From: JADJOM01 sp963817435
GTDB lineage: Bacteria; Gemmatimonadota; Gemmatimonadetes; Gemmatimonadales; GWC2-71-9
Reading direction: 5' to 3'
Assembly (NCBI GenBank): GCA_963817435.1
Contig: CAWFNY010000002.1
Span: forward strand, 496,001-560,000
DNA length: 64,000 nucleotides
Every line of letters begins with the position of its first letter. The stretch's first letter is position 1. The notes below the pieces were generated by a model that made no database searches, was not told where the DNA came from, and saw only the letters and a program-made list of their open reading frames with translations. This document shows, piece by piece, positions 43,069 to 52,373 of this stretch. The translations under genes were made by a program, and so were the position numbers.

Positions 43069-43934
43069 GGCTGCTCTTTCGTGAGGCGCTCTCCGCCTTC
43101 CGCCGCGCGCCGCTCCTGTCGGCCCTCTCCATCACCACGATCGCCTTCTCGCTCTACGCCGTGGGCCTCTTCGGGCTGGTGGCGGTCAATCTGCGCGAGG
43201 CGCTGCACACCGTCGAGCAGCGGGTCGAGGTCGTCGCCTACCTGCTCCGCGGGACGCCTCCGGAAACGATCGCCCAGGCCTCCGAGGACATCAACGCCTT
43301 CCCCGAGGTGGCGCGGGTCACCTTCGTGAGCGAGGACGAGGCCCTCAAGCGCGCCCGGATGGAACTGGTGGAGTTCCGCGACGCCTACCGCGACCTGAGC
43401 GTCAACCCGCTGCCTGCGTCGCTGGAGATCCAGCTCAAGGACGGCTACCGCGACGCGGAACATACGGCCGCCGTCGCCGAGCGGCTCAAGGGGTATGGCT
43501 TCGTCGATGACGTGCGTTACGGCCGGGAATGGATCGAAAAGCTGGACCGGCTCCGGAACATCGCGGGGCTGGTCGGCCTGACGATCGGGCTCGCCTTTGC
43601 GGCGGTGGCCGTGGTGATCATCGGGGTCACCATCCGGATCACGGTGCTGCAGCGGGCCCGGGAGATCGCGATCATGCGGCTGGTCGGTGCGACCAACGGC
43701 TTCATTCGCGGTCCGTTCCTGCTCGAGGGGATGCTCAAGGGTCTCCTGGGGGGACTGCTCGCCATCGGCCTCTGCTACGGCACCTACCTCCTGTTCCGCG
43801 GTCAGGTCGAGCTGGCGACCTCGGGGATCGTCTTCCTCAAGACATCCCAGGTCGTGCTGGGCGTCGTCTTCGGCGTCGGCATCGGACTGGCGGGGAGCCT
43901 GGTGAGCGTCGGCCGGCATCTGCGGAATGTGTGA
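43065..43934 (+). CDS. ftsX: Cell division protein FtsX
   Basis: 289 aa with four membrane helices, the first at residues about 20-45 (LSALSITTIAFSLYAVGLFG), a periplasmic loop (VEVVAYLLRGTPPETIAQAS, NPLPASLEIQLKD) and the FtsX C-terminal three-helix domain containing IMRLVGATNGFIRGPFLLEG. Inner-membrane partner of FtsE; the periplasmic loop recruits EnvC-type activators. It overlaps ftsE by 4 bp and touches the M23-type gene downstream. Confidence 0.95.
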   Translation: MRLLFREALSAFRRAPLLSALSITTIAFSLYAVGLFGLVAVNLREALHTVEQRVEVVAYLLRGTPPETIAQASEDINAFPEVARVTFVSEDEALKRARMELVEFRDAYRDLSVNPLPASLEIQLKDGYRDAEHTAAVAERLKGYGFVDDVRYGREWIEKLDRLRNIAGLVGLTIGLAFAAVAVVIIGVTIRITVLQRAREIAIMRLVGATNGFIRGPFLLEGMLKGLLGGLLAIGLCYGTYLLFRGQVELATSGIVFLKTSQVVLGVVFGVGIGLAGSLVSVGRHLRNV

Positions 43935-43935
43935 G

Positions 43936-45180
43936 ATGACTGCGGGAAGCGGGAAGCGGCAAGAGGGAAGGGGAACGGCGGATGGGCCACGCTCCTCGAT
44001 CGGATTCCCACTTCCCTCTTCCCTGTTCCTGCTGCTGGTCGCCCTCGTTGCCGCGTCGCCTTCCCGCGTCGCCGCGCAGTCCGATCTCGACGATTCCCGC
44101 CGCCGGCTGGAAGAGGTGCGCCGCCAGCGGGAACAGCTCGAGCAGGAGCGCGTCCGCCTGCAGAGCCAGGTCCACGATCTCGGCGAGGAACTCGACAACA
44201 TCGAGCGCCAGCGCCAGAGCACCAACCGGATCGTCAACGAACTCGAGACCCAGATCGGCGGGCTGAACAGCCATATCGATCGTGCCAGCGCCGACCTCGC
44301 GCTCGCCCAGGACAACCTGGCGGAAAAGCGCGCGGTGCTGGAGCGGCGCCTGTCGGAGATCTACAAGCGCGGCCGGATGTACACCTTCGAGGTGCTGGTC
44401 GCGGCCCAGTCGTTCGGCGACCTGCTCTCGCGCTACAAGTACCTCTATCTGCAGTCGCGGCAGGACAAGTCGCTGCTCGCCGACGTCGAGAAGCTCAAGG
44501 GGCAGGTGGAGCGGCGGCGGTCCGAGATCCTCCAGGTGAAGTCCCAACTGGACCGGAGCAAGGAAGAGCGGCAGGCCGAACTGCAGCGCTACGCCCGGCT
44601 CGCGGATGAGAGCGCCAGCCGACTCCGGGAAACCCGGCGCTCGGCGCGCACCACCGAGCAGCAGCTCTCCGCCCTGCAGCGGGACGAGGCGCGGCTCAAC
44701 GACCTGCTCGCCGAGCTCGAGCGCGCCCGGCGGAACACCCCGCGCCCCGGCGCGAATGCCCCCGCGACGCTGTCCACCGCGGACATCGGCAAGCTCGACT
44801 GGCCGGTGGATGGACAGATCCTCTACAACTTCGGGCGGGAGCAGCTCGCTTCCGGGGCGGTGATCAAACGGAACGGCATCGGGATCGGCGCGCCGGTCGG
44901 CACGCCGGTGCGGGCGGTCGAAAGCGGCACGGTCGAGCGACTGCAGAACATGGGGACCTACGGGCTCGCGCTGATCCTGTATCACGGCGATGGTTACCGT
45001 TCGCTCTACATGCACCTCGAGGAGGCCAAGGTCGCGCTCGGCGCCAAGGTGACGAAGGGCCAGATCATCGGGTCGGTCGGGGGCGAGAACAGCGACGAGG
45101 GCAGCCAGCTCTACTTCGAGATTCGTGGGGAGGGTGGGATCCCGCTGGATCCCGCGGACTGGCTGAAGCGGCGGCGGTAG
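43936..45180 (+). CDS. envC: EnvC-like murein hydrolase activator (degenerate M23 domain)
   Basis: 414 aa; an in-frame ATG at 43927 overlapping the ftsX stop is an alternative start. The signal segment (LFLLLVALVAASPSRVAA) is followed by a long coiled coil (residues about 50-290) and a C-terminal LytM/M23 domain (GIGIGAPVGTPVRAVESGTV, YHGDGYRSLYMHLEE, SQLYFEIRGEGGIPLDP). The first zinc ligands of active M23 enzymes (HxxxD near GIGIG) are absent, as in EnvC, which activates amidases rather than cutting peptidoglycan. Its place after ftsEX supports that role: periplasmic FtsX partner at septation. Confidence 0.88.
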   Translation: MTAGSGKRQEGRGTADGPRSSIGFPLPSSLFLLLVALVAASPSRVAAQSDLDDSRRRLEEVRRQREQLEQERVRLQSQVHDLGEELDNIERQRQSTNRIVNELETQIGGLNSHIDRASADLALAQDNLAEKRAVLERRLSEIYKRGRMYTFEVLVAAQSFGDLLSRYKYLYLQSRQDKSLLADVEKLKGQVERRRSEILQVKSQLDRSKEERQAELQRYARLADESASRLRETRRSARTTEQQLSALQRDEARLNDLLAELERARRNTPRPGANAPATLSTADIGKLDWPVDGQILYNFGREQLASGAVIKRNGIGIGAPVGTPVRAVESGTVERLQNMGTYGLALILYHGDGYRSLYMHLEEAKVALGAKVTKGQIIGSVGGENSDEGSQLYFEIRGEGGIPLDPADWLKRRR

Positions 45181-45212
45181 GCGCAGCGGCCAAGGCACAC
45201 CCTGGCCCACCT

Positions 45213-46652
45213 TCACGCCGCCACGGTATCCGCCGTTCCGATGCGGCCGTCGGTCTGGGCCTTGCCGCGGAGCAGGGCGGCCTCGACGAGGGCGAAGAGA
45301 TCCTGGGTATCGCTCGCGGCGGGATGCGGAAAGCTGACGATGCCCGCCGAGAGGGTGGGCCGATCCTGGGCGTGAAGGTCCGGGAATTCGTGCTGCTCGA
45401 TGCGCGCGCGGACCCGCCCGATGGAGGCCCGCGCACCGACGAGGTCGGTCTCGGGCAGCACGATGGCGAATTCGTCGCCACCGTAGCGACTGACGAAATC
45501 CGGTGCGCGCACCTCCTTGAGCAGCAGCCCGCCGAGTTCGGCCATCACCCGGTCCCCGACCACGTTCCCGAAGCGCTCGTTGTAGCGGCGCAGACTGTCC
45601 ACATCGAACAGGATGACGCTGAAGGTGAGCGCGTAGCGCCGGGCGCGCTCGAACTCCTCCTGGATGCGACGGTCCAGCGCATCGAGGTTGCCGCAGCCGG
45701 TGAGCATGTCGGTCGCGAGCGCACTGGCCTGCCGCCGGGCCACGCCGGCGCGCCGCTCCTCGTTCTCGAGCAGCCGGGCCGCGGAGCGCAGCAGCCGCTC
45801 GGCGAACCCGAGCTGCTCCTGGGTGAGCGCGGGGTCGTCCCGCCGGGTCCGCAGCAGAAAGACGCCCGCGGGCTTGCCGTGCAGGTTCACCGGAATGACG
45901 GCGACACTCCGCACGTCGGCGCTCACGCCCAGCTCCTTCCAGAGCGGCCGGATCTCCTCGAAGAAGAGGTGTTCCACGAGGTCGGGAATGAACACGGTCC
46001 GTTCGGTGCGAAGCGCCTCGCGGATTTCCGGGTAGCGGTAGAGGTCGACACGGAGGTCGCGGGTCGCGGGGGTCTCGCAGACCGCGACCACGCGCCCGTA
46101 GCGCTCCCACGGCGAGGCCAGCAGGAAGGAACAGCGCGGGAGTTCGAGCGCGAGGCCGACGCGCCGCACCAGGGTTTCGACGATCGAGTCGGACCGGATC
46201 GCGGCGGACAGCTCCTCGAGAATGTCGAACATGAGTTCCTGCCGCCACGCGACCTGGCGCTCGCCGCTGTCGAGCGGGGTCCGTCGCAGGCGGGCACTCA
46301 GGCGGGCCGTGAGTTCGGGCAGGTGCACCGGGGCAGCCATCGCGTCGTCGGCTCCCATGGCCAGCGCCTTGTGCGGCCCGTCGACATCAGGGTCCGCCAG
46401 CACGACCACGAGCGGGATCGCACGCCACGCCTCGGTGGTCAGTTCGGCGAGGGCGGCCTCGAGGTGCTGGTCGGCGCGGGGCGCCGTCACCAGCAGCAGA
46501 TCGGGTGGCGCCGCGGGCGGGTACTCGACGTCGGTCCCCTCGGCTTCGAGCAGCTGATAGCCGACGCGCGCCAAGGCGCGCTCGAGCCCATCAGGGCGCG
46601 AGGCGGCATCGCCGAGTAGCAGGATCCGGCGCGGAGGCAGTGTATCCGTCAA
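45213..46652 (-). CDS. Diguanylate cyclase with receiver-like and GAF domains
   Basis: 479 aa. Residues 1-120 resemble a receiver domain, but the phosphoacceptor Asp position is not clear. Residues about 135-300 form a GAF-like sensor. The GGDEF domain (residues about 315-475) has TDMLTGCGNLDALDRR, an intact active site RYGGDEFAIVLPET, and an I-site RAPD five residues before GGDEF, so product inhibition by c-di-GMP is likely. It makes c-di-GMP from two GTP. Convergent with envC. No EAL or PilZ protein is in the window. Confidence 0.88.
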   Translation of the reverse strand: MTDTLPPRRILLLGDAASRPDGLERALARVGYQLLEAEGTDVEYPPAAPPDLLLVTAPRADQHLEAALAELTTEAWRAIPLVVVLADPDVDGPHKALAMGADDAMAAPVHLPELTARLSARLRRTPLDSGERQVAWRQELMFDILEELSAAIRSDSIVETLVRRVGLALELPRCSFLLASPWERYGRVVAVCETPATRDLRVDLYRYPEIREALRTERTVFIPDLVEHLFFEEIRPLWKELGVSADVRSVAVIPVNLHGKPAGVFLLRTRRDDPALTQEQLGFAERLLRSAARLLENEERRAGVARRQASALATDMLTGCGNLDALDRRIQEEFERARRYALTFSVILFDVDSLRRYNERFGNVVGDRVMAELGGLLLKEVRAPDFVSRYGGDEFAIVLPETDLVGARASIGRVRARIEQHEFPDLHAQDRPTLSAGIVSFPHPAASDTQDLFALVEAALLRGKAQTDGRIGTADTVAA

Positions 46653-46720
46653 GATTATCGGAGTTCCAGCGGCGGCCGGGAACGTATCCGGTCGCGACGC
46701 CCTGTCAAGGAAACCAGGTG

Positions 46721-47611
46721 ATGACCAAGCCTCCCAGATCTGCCGATGAAATGCTCGGCGCTCACGTCTCGACGCAGGGCGGAGTCAGCACGGCACCGGC
46801 CCGGGCTGAGGCCATCGGCGCGACCGCCCTCCAGCTTTTTACCAAGACACCGAACCAGTGGCGGGAGCCGACGATCGACGCCGAGACCCGCGCGCACTTC
46901 CGGGATGAGATGCAGAGAACGGGGATGCGAGCCGCGGTGTCGCATGATTCGTACCTGATCAATCTTGCATCGCCGGATTCCGAGCTAAGTGCACGTTCCA
47001 TCAGGTCTTTCATCGCCGAATTGGAGCGCTGTGAGAGTCTCGGGATTCCCTACGTTGTGTCGCATCCGGGCAACTATATCGATGACCAGCGTCGCGGTCT
47101 CGAAGCAAACGCGGCCAACTACGCGCACTGCCTCGCCAAGGTGCCAGGATCCACGGTGGTGCTGCTCGAGACGACGGCCGGCTCGGGAACGGCGCTTGGC
47201 TGCACCTTCGAGCAACTGGCGGAGCTCCGGGCGCTGATGCCGGCGCCGCAGCGCGCCCGCGTCGGCTTCTGCGCCGATACCTGCCATCTGTTCGCCGCGG
47301 GCTACGACCTGGTCAACGACTACGACGGCGTCTGGGACCACTGGGACGCGGTGATCGGCCTCAAGCATCTGCACTGCCTGCACCTCAATGACTCCAAGAC
47401 GCCGTTCGGGTCGCGCAAGGACCGCCACGAACTCATCGCCGAAGGCAGCCTCGGTGCCGAGCCGTTCAGGCGCATCATGACCGACCCCCGGCTGGGCCAC
47501 ACGATCAAGATTCTCGAGACCCCCAAGGGCGACGACATGGTGACCCTCGACCGCAAGATGCTCCGGCGGCTCCGTGCGTACGCGCGGGGGGCCGAACGTC
47601 CCCCACGTTGA
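46721..47611 (+). CDS. nfo: Deoxyribonuclease IV (AP endonuclease)
   Basis: 296 aa from the ATG at 46721. AP2Ec motifs: LGAHVSTQGGV, ALQLFTKTPNQW, SHDSYLINLASPD, VSHPGNYID, LLETTAGSGTALG, GFCADTCHLFAAGYD, CLHLNDSKTPFGSRKDRH and ILETPKGDD. These contain the trinuclear zinc ligands (His, Glu, Asp). It cleaves DNA 5' of abasic sites in base excision repair. Single gene with its own short upstream gap. Confidence 0.95.
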   Translation: MTKPPRSADEMLGAHVSTQGGVSTAPARAEAIGATALQLFTKTPNQWREPTIDAETRAHFRDEMQRTGMRAAVSHDSYLINLASPDSELSARSIRSFIAELERCESLGIPYVVSHPGNYIDDQRRGLEANAANYAHCLAKVPGSTVVLLETTAGSGTALGCTFEQLAELRALMPAPQRARVGFCADTCHLFAAGYDLVNDYDGVWDHWDAVIGLKHLHCLHLNDSKTPFGSRKDRHELIAEGSLGAEPFRRIMTDPRLGHTIKILETPKGDDMVTLDRKMLRRLRAYARGAERPPR

Positions 47612-47643
47612 CCCGACCCCCTACGGACGGCATCTTACCGCGC

Positions 47644-48240
47644 ATGCGAATCCTCACGACATCCCTGGCGCTCGCTGCACTCCTCCCCGCGGCGCTCGCC
47701 GGGCAGGCGCGCTACAGCGCGACCTTCGGCCTCACCGCAGGCACCCGTTTGTCCAAGGACCGGATCTTCCAGACCATCGACGTCGCCCAGGCGCTGGCGC
47801 CAACGGTCACCATCGGCGCCTCCCTGCCCGTCAGCGAGCGGGAGCGGGCCGGCCTCGAGATCTCGCTCGGGTTCGGGAAAACCCGGATTCAGGAGAGCGG
47901 ACTCCCGACGGTCGACGGTCCCAGCTTCCGCACGCTGAGCTTCATCGGTGGCGTCGACGGCCCCCTGTTCGGGCCGCTCCGCTACCATGGCGGCGCGGGT
48001 ATCATGAAGTACCTGCCCGACAAGGAAGGCATCTTCGCGCAGGGCGGCCCCACCCTGCTCCTGCTCTCCGGCGGGCTCAACTATCATATCGCCACCCGGG
48101 GCGCGATCGGCCTGGTGGCCAAGCTCCGCTACGACTACGAGCGATTCTCCACGAACACACTCAACGCGACCGGCTTCACCCGCACGCAGGACGTGCACCG
48201 CGTCGGCCTCGGCCTTGGCATCGAGTATCAGCGCCCATGA
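47644..48240 (+). CDS. Predicted outer-membrane beta-barrel protein
   Basis: 198 aa from the ATG at 47644, which opens into a signal peptide (MRILTTSLALAALLPAALAG). The mature part is made of alternating hydrophobic/polar strands separated by short turns: YSATFGLTAGTRLS, VTIGASLPVSERERAGLEIS, FIGGVDGPLFGPLRYHGGAG, LGLGIEYQRP. It ends in an aromatic-poor strand, so the barrel call is from pattern. No family recognised. It overlaps the next gene by 4 bp. Confidence 0.65.
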   Translation: MRILTTSLALAALLPAALAGQARYSATFGLTAGTRLSKDRIFQTIDVAQALAPTVTIGASLPVSERERAGLEISLGFGKTRIQESGLPTVDGPSFRTLSFIGGVDGPLFGPLRYHGGAGIMKYLPDKEGIFAQGGPTLLLLSGGLNYHIATRGAIGLVAKLRYDYERFSTNTLNATGFTRTQDVHRVGLGLGIEYQRP

Positions 48241-48926
48241 ACCGTTCAACGATTCTCGCCGCGATCGGCGGCCTCGCCGCCGTCGCCGGCATCGCGTGCA
48301 GCGACATCATCGCCCCGTCGCGCAACCTGTTGCGCTATGACTGGCGCCTGCCCATCGACTACGACAGCGCCGGACCCCGGTCCGACTCGCTGACCTTCCA
48401 CTGGCCGCGCACCTCGCTGCCGGTGAAGATCTGGGTGGAGGACCAGTACGACGTGCCGCTCCGGATCCGCCAGGCGATCTCGCTCTGGAAGACGGCGTTC
48501 ATCTACGGGGAGTGGGACGCCACCCTGGTGAGCGACTCGAACACGGCCGACGTGATCGTACGGACGATCCTTCCCCCGCCGCTGGTCTTCCCGACCCCGG
48601 TCCGGATGGGCGCGTTCTTCGCCCCCGCCTGCCAGGGGGCGACCGACCTCGACACGGTCGCCACCCGCTTCCAGCTCCGGGTCCCGCTGCACGCCTACGT
48701 CCACCCCGATGTGGCCTATTCGCCGACCGACACGATCGTGAACCGCTGCCTGCGCACGGTGGCCGCGCATGAACTGGGACATACCCTGGGCCTCTTCCGG
48801 CACTCACCCGACTCGCTCGACCTGATGTTCTCGGTGCCCACCGCGACCTTCCTGAGCGACCGCGACATCGGGACCGCGGTCAACGTCTATCACCTCAAGA
48901 GCGATATGGTCCCCGTCCGCCCCTGA
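48237..48926 (+). CDS. Matrixin-like zinc metalloprotease lipoprotein
   Basis: 229 aa. Signal with lipobox GIAC (Cys about residue 21). A zincin motif HELGHTLGLFRH gives three zinc-binding His and the catalytic Glu; SLDLMFS about 15 residues later fits a Met-turn, both typical of M10 matrixin-like enzymes. An N-terminal strand WPRTSLPVKIWVED matches the start of bacterial matrixin domains. Probably surface-anchored. Translational coupling to the barrel gene suggests a shared envelope function; substrate unknown. Confidence 0.8.
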   Translation: MNRSTILAAIGGLAAVAGIACSDIIAPSRNLLRYDWRLPIDYDSAGPRSDSLTFHWPRTSLPVKIWVEDQYDVPLRIRQAISLWKTAFIYGEWDATLVSDSNTADVIVRTILPPPLVFPTPVRMGAFFAPACQGATDLDTVATRFQLRVPLHAYVHPDVAYSPTDTIVNRCLRTVAAHELGHTLGLFRHSPDSLDLMFSVPTATFLSDRDIGTAVNVYHLKSDMVPVRP

Positions 48927-48948
48927 TTCGCCGACGCACGACCGCAAC

Positions 48949-48975
48949 GCGGCGCCCGCATCCAGCGGGCGCCGC
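48949..48975 (+). terminator. Terminator-like hairpin after the metalloprotease gene
   Basis: 11-bp perfect stem GCGGCGCCCGC / GCGGGCGCCGC with loop ATCCA, followed by GCTTGCATATCTATT. Confidence 0.6.
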
Positions 48976-49102
48976 GCTTGCATATCTATTCACCATCAAT
49001 TCAACTGTTGCCTCCGCTCCCTCCGCTGCCGAAATTCCCTGCCCCTGCGGACGGGCCGGGCCCCAGCCCCCTCGACGCGCCACCCGATGGAGCACGCACG
49101 CA

Positions 49103-50980
49103 ATGACCGCCACTGCCGAACCGCGGGCGCCCGCACTCAATTGTCCTTCCTGGGTCACCAACGAACGGCTGAAGAGCTGGGTCACGGAGATCGCAGCGCT
49201 CACCCAGCCCGACCGGATTCACTGGTGCGACGGCTCCCAGGCCGAGAACGATGCCCTCCTCGAGCTGATGGTCTCCTCGGGCACGCTCAAGAAGCTGAAC
49301 CCCGCGAAGCGCCCCAACAGCTATCTGGCCCTCTCCGACCCGAGCGATGTCGCGCGCGTCGAAGACCGGACGTTCATCTGCAGCCAGCGCCGGCAGGATG
49401 CCGGTCCGACCAACAACTGGGTCGATCCGCGCGAGATGCGCGCCACGCTGCGCCGGGTCTTCACCGGCTCGATGCACGGCCGCACGATGTACGTCGTGCC
49501 CTTCAGCATGGGCCCGCTCGGCTCGCCCCTCGCGCATATCGGTGTCGAACTCACCGACTCGCCCTACGTCGTTGTGAACATGCGGATCATGACCCGCATG
49601 GGCCGTGGCGCGCTCGAGGCGCTGCAGCATGGCGAGTTCGTCCCCTGCGTGCACTCCGTCGGTCACCCGCTGAGCGCCACGGTCAAGGATGTGCCGTGGC
49701 CCAGCAACCGCGCCGAGAAGTACATCGTGCACTTCCCGGAGGAGCGGAGCATCTGGTCCTACGGCTCCGGTTATGGCGGCAACGCGCTCCTCGGCAAGAA
49801 GTGCTTCGCGCTCCGCATCGCCTCCGTGATGGCCCGCGATGAGGGCTGGATGGCGGAGCACATGCTCATCCTCGGCCTCAAGAGCCCGGAGGGCGACAAG
49901 CGCTATGTGGCGGCCGGTTTCCCCAGCGCCTGCGGCAAGACCAACCTCGCGATGCTGCTGCCCCCCAAGGGCTGCGACGGCTGGACGGTGACCACCGTCG
50001 GCGACGACATCGCCTGGATCCGGCCGGGCGCCGATGGCCGGCTCCACGCCATCAACCCCGAGGCCGGCTTCTTCGGCGTGGCGCCCGGCACTTCGCTCAA
50101 GTCGAATCCGACGGCGATGGCCACGATCAGCTCCAACACGATCTTCACCAACGTCGCCCTCACTCCGGACGGCGACGTCTGGTGGGAGGGGATGACCGAC
50201 CACGCCCCGCCGAACCTCACCGACTGGCAGGGCCAGCCCTGGACGCCGGGGTGCGGCCGAAAGGCGGCGCACCCCAACTCCCGTTTCACCGCGCCCGCCT
50301 CACAATGCCCCTCCATGGACCCGGACTGGGAAAACCCGGATGGCGTCCCGATCAGCGCCTTCCTGTTCGGCGGCCGGCGCGCGTCGCTGGTCCCGCTAGT
50401 CGTCCAGGCGGTCAACTGGAACTTCGGCGTCTACACCGCGGCGACCATCGGTTCGGAAACGACCGCCGCGGCCACCGGCGCGGTCGGCCAGGTCCGCCGC
50501 GACCCCATGTCGATGCTGCCCTTCTGCGGCTACCACATGGGCGACTACTTCAACCACTGGCTGCAGCTCGGGCGGCAGATCGCCGACCCGCCGCGCATCT
50601 TCTGCGTCAACTGGTTCCGCAAGGACGCGGAGGGGAACTTCATCTGGCCCGGCTACAGCCAAAACCTCCGGGTGCTCAAGTGGATCTTCAACCGCACCCG
50701 GGGCAAGGCCGGCGCGACCGAGAGTCCGCTCGGCTGGATGCCGCGCTACGAGGACCTCGACTGGACCGGGATGGAAGACTTCGGCCCGGAGACCTTCCGC
50801 GATCTGATGTCGGTCCCCCGCGAGGCGTGGAAGGCCGAGGTGCTCTCGCATCAGGAACTCTTCGAACGACTGTACGACCGGATCCCCAAGGAGTTCATCC
50901 TGATGCGGGAACTGGTGCTCTCCAGCTTGTGGCGTTCGGCGGAGGAGTGGAAGCTGGCCCACGAGACCGAAGAGGACTGA
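49103..50980 (+). CDS. pckG: Phosphoenolpyruvate carboxykinase (GTP)
   Basis: 625 aa, normal for the GTP-dependent family. Key elements: IHWCDGSQAEND, SMHGRTMYVVPFSMGP, the P-loop with the hyper-reactive Cys AGFPSACGKTNLAML, VGDDIAWI, NPEAGFFGVAPGT, DWENPDGVPISAFLFGGRR and the guanine-binding NWFRKD. It interconverts oxaloacetate and PEP for gluconeogenesis or anaplerosis. Monocistronic, with a hairpin at 51008-51040. The 176-bp upstream gap holds the preceding terminator and an AT-rich TTGCATATCTATT stretch that could contain its promoter. Confidence 0.97.
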   Translation: MTATAEPRAPALNCPSWVTNERLKSWVTEIAALTQPDRIHWCDGSQAENDALLELMVSSGTLKKLNPAKRPNSYLALSDPSDVARVEDRTFICSQRRQDAGPTNNWVDPREMRATLRRVFTGSMHGRTMYVVPFSMGPLGSPLAHIGVELTDSPYVVVNMRIMTRMGRGALEALQHGEFVPCVHSVGHPLSATVKDVPWPSNRAEKYIVHFPEERSIWSYGSGYGGNALLGKKCFALRIASVMARDEGWMAEHMLILGLKSPEGDKRYVAAGFPSACGKTNLAMLLPPKGCDGWTVTTVGDDIAWIRPGADGRLHAINPEAGFFGVAPGTSLKSNPTAMATISSNTIFTNVALTPDGDVWWEGMTDHAPPNLTDWQGQPWTPGCGRKAAHPNSRFTAPASQCPSMDPDWENPDGVPISAFLFGGRRASLVPLVVQAVNWNFGVYTAATIGSETTAAATGAVGQVRRDPMSMLPFCGYHMGDYFNHWLQLGRQIADPPRIFCVNWFRKDAEGNFIWPGYSQNLRVLKWIFNRTRGKAGATESPLGWMPRYEDLDWTGMEDFGPETFRDLMSVPREAWKAEVLSHQELFERLYDRIPKEFILMRELVLSSLWRSAEEWKLAHETEED

Positions 50981-51007
50981 GCACGTCGCACCTGCCTTGA
51001 AGACCGG

Positions 51008-51040
51008 GGAGGGAACTCTCCACGAGAGAGAGGTCCCTCC
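51008..51040 (+). terminator. Terminator-like hairpin after pckG
   Basis: GGAGGGAACTCTC pairs with GAGAGGTCCCTCC (one mismatch, 7-nt loop), then TCGTTT. It lies 27 bp past the pckG stop. Confidence 0.55.
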
Positions 51041-51092
51041 TCGTTTCCGCCCCGGGATGACAGCGAGCACGGCACAGCCCATCTTACGGATC

Positions 51093-52373
51093 ATGACCGA
51101 GATCGAAGTCATCCGCGACCCGCTCTGGGACAACATCCGTCTCGAGGGCCACGCCGTCCGGGTGCTGGACACCGTCCCGATGCAGCGGCTGCGGTACATC
51201 CGGCAGCTCGGTCATGCCTTCCTGGTCTATCCCGGTGCCACGCATACCCGCTTCGAGCACGCACTCGGCGCCTATCACCTGACACGGCGCGCGCTGGCGG
51301 CCCTCGACGAGCGCGGCGAACTGGCGCGGGTGCCCGAGGAAGACCGCCTGGCCGCGAAGCTCGCGGCGCTGCTGCACGACATCGGCCACTACCCCTTCTC
51401 CCACGCGCTGGAGGAGGCGGGATTTCCCCACCATGAGGGACTTGGCGTCGGCCGCCTGGGACGGGCGCCGCTCAACGAGGAACTCAGGCAGGTGGGCGTC
51501 CCCGGCCTCGGCGCAAAGATCGGCCGATTCATCACCGGACAGAGCCCGAGCCCGCTGCAGGGGCTGATCTCCGGCTCGCTCGATCTGGACAAGATCGACT
51601 ACCTGAGCCGCGATGCCCGCATGTGCGGAGTGCCCTATGGGGCGGTCGACGTGGACCGGCTGCTGGCCTCGCTGACGGTCATCGAGATCGCGCCTGGACG
51701 ATTCCAGCTCGGCGTGCAGGAGAAGGGCATCAGCGCGCTCGAGTCGCTGCTCTTCGCCAAGTATCAGATGTACCGGAACGTCTACTGGCACCATGCGGTG
51801 CGGAGCGCGACCTGCATGTTCAAGCGCGCGGTCCGCGCCGCGGTCACGTCCGGCGCACTCACGCCTGAGCAGGTGGCCGATGCGACGGATGACGGGCTCA
51901 CCGAACGGCTCACCGCCGCGGATCCGACGGGACTCGCCAGGGCGGTGGCCGCACGCCGGCTGTACAAGCGTGCGCTGGATCTGCCGGCGAGCGAGGTGCC
52001 AGAGGAGGCCGACCCCTGGGTCCGGCCCCGCCCCGACCTCCTCGAGCGTGTGGAAGACCAGTTGGCAGTCGAAGTCGGCCTCGCGCCAGGCGAACTGCTG
52101 TTCGACTTCCCCAGCAACCCCTCCATGCTTGCCGTCGATCTTCCGCTCCGGACTCGCACCGGTTCGGTGGAGCGGCTCACCGGCGAGGGCCGTGCCGGCC
52201 AGTTCGGCCTGCCGCGCGTGGCCGGAGAACTCTACCAGAGTGCGAGACGACTCCGGATCTTCACGGCCGCTCCCATCGCGCGTGACCTCACCGGGGCACG
52301 TGCCCTCGTCGCGCTGACACCCGTGGAACTGGAGGCCAGGCTCAACCGCGGCACTCCCCTCCTGACGAGCTGA
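51093..52373 (+). CDS. HD-domain phosphohydrolase (dNTPase-like)
   Basis: 426 aa from the ATG at 51093 (MTEIEVIRDPLWDNI). HD superfamily residues: FEHALGAYHLTRRAL, LLHDIGHYPFSHALE, and LISGSLDLDKIDYLSRDARM, the last typical of SAMHD1/dGTPase-like proteins. An upstream RLRYIRQLGHAFLVYPGATH segment also fits. The C-terminal 200 residues are uncharacteristic. Likely hydrolyses nucleotides; substrate unknown. Confidence 0.88.
   Translation: MTEIEVIRDPLWDNIRLEGHAVRVLDTVPMQRLRYIRQLGHAFLVYPGATHTRFEHALGAYHLTRRALAALDERGELARVPEEDRLAAKLAALLHDIGHYPFSHALEEAGFPHHEGLGVGRLGRAPLNEELRQVGVPGLGAKIGRFITGQSPSPLQGLISGSLDLDKIDYLSRDARMCGVPYGAVDVDRLLASLTVIEIAPGRFQLGVQEKGISALESLLFAKYQMYRNVYWHHAVRSATCMFKRAVRAAVTSGALTPEQVADATDDGLTERLTAADPTGLARAVAARRLYKRALDLPASEVPEEADPWVRPRPDLLERVEDQLAVEVGLAPGELLFDFPSNPSMLAVDLPLRTRTGSVERLTGEGRAGQFGLPRVAGELYQSARRLRIFTAAPIARDLTGARALVALTPVELEARLNRGTPLLTS

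Noticed and set aside
43936..45180. Active M23 endopeptidase
   Set aside because: The first zinc ligands are missing, and the position after ftsEX fits an EnvC-type activator.
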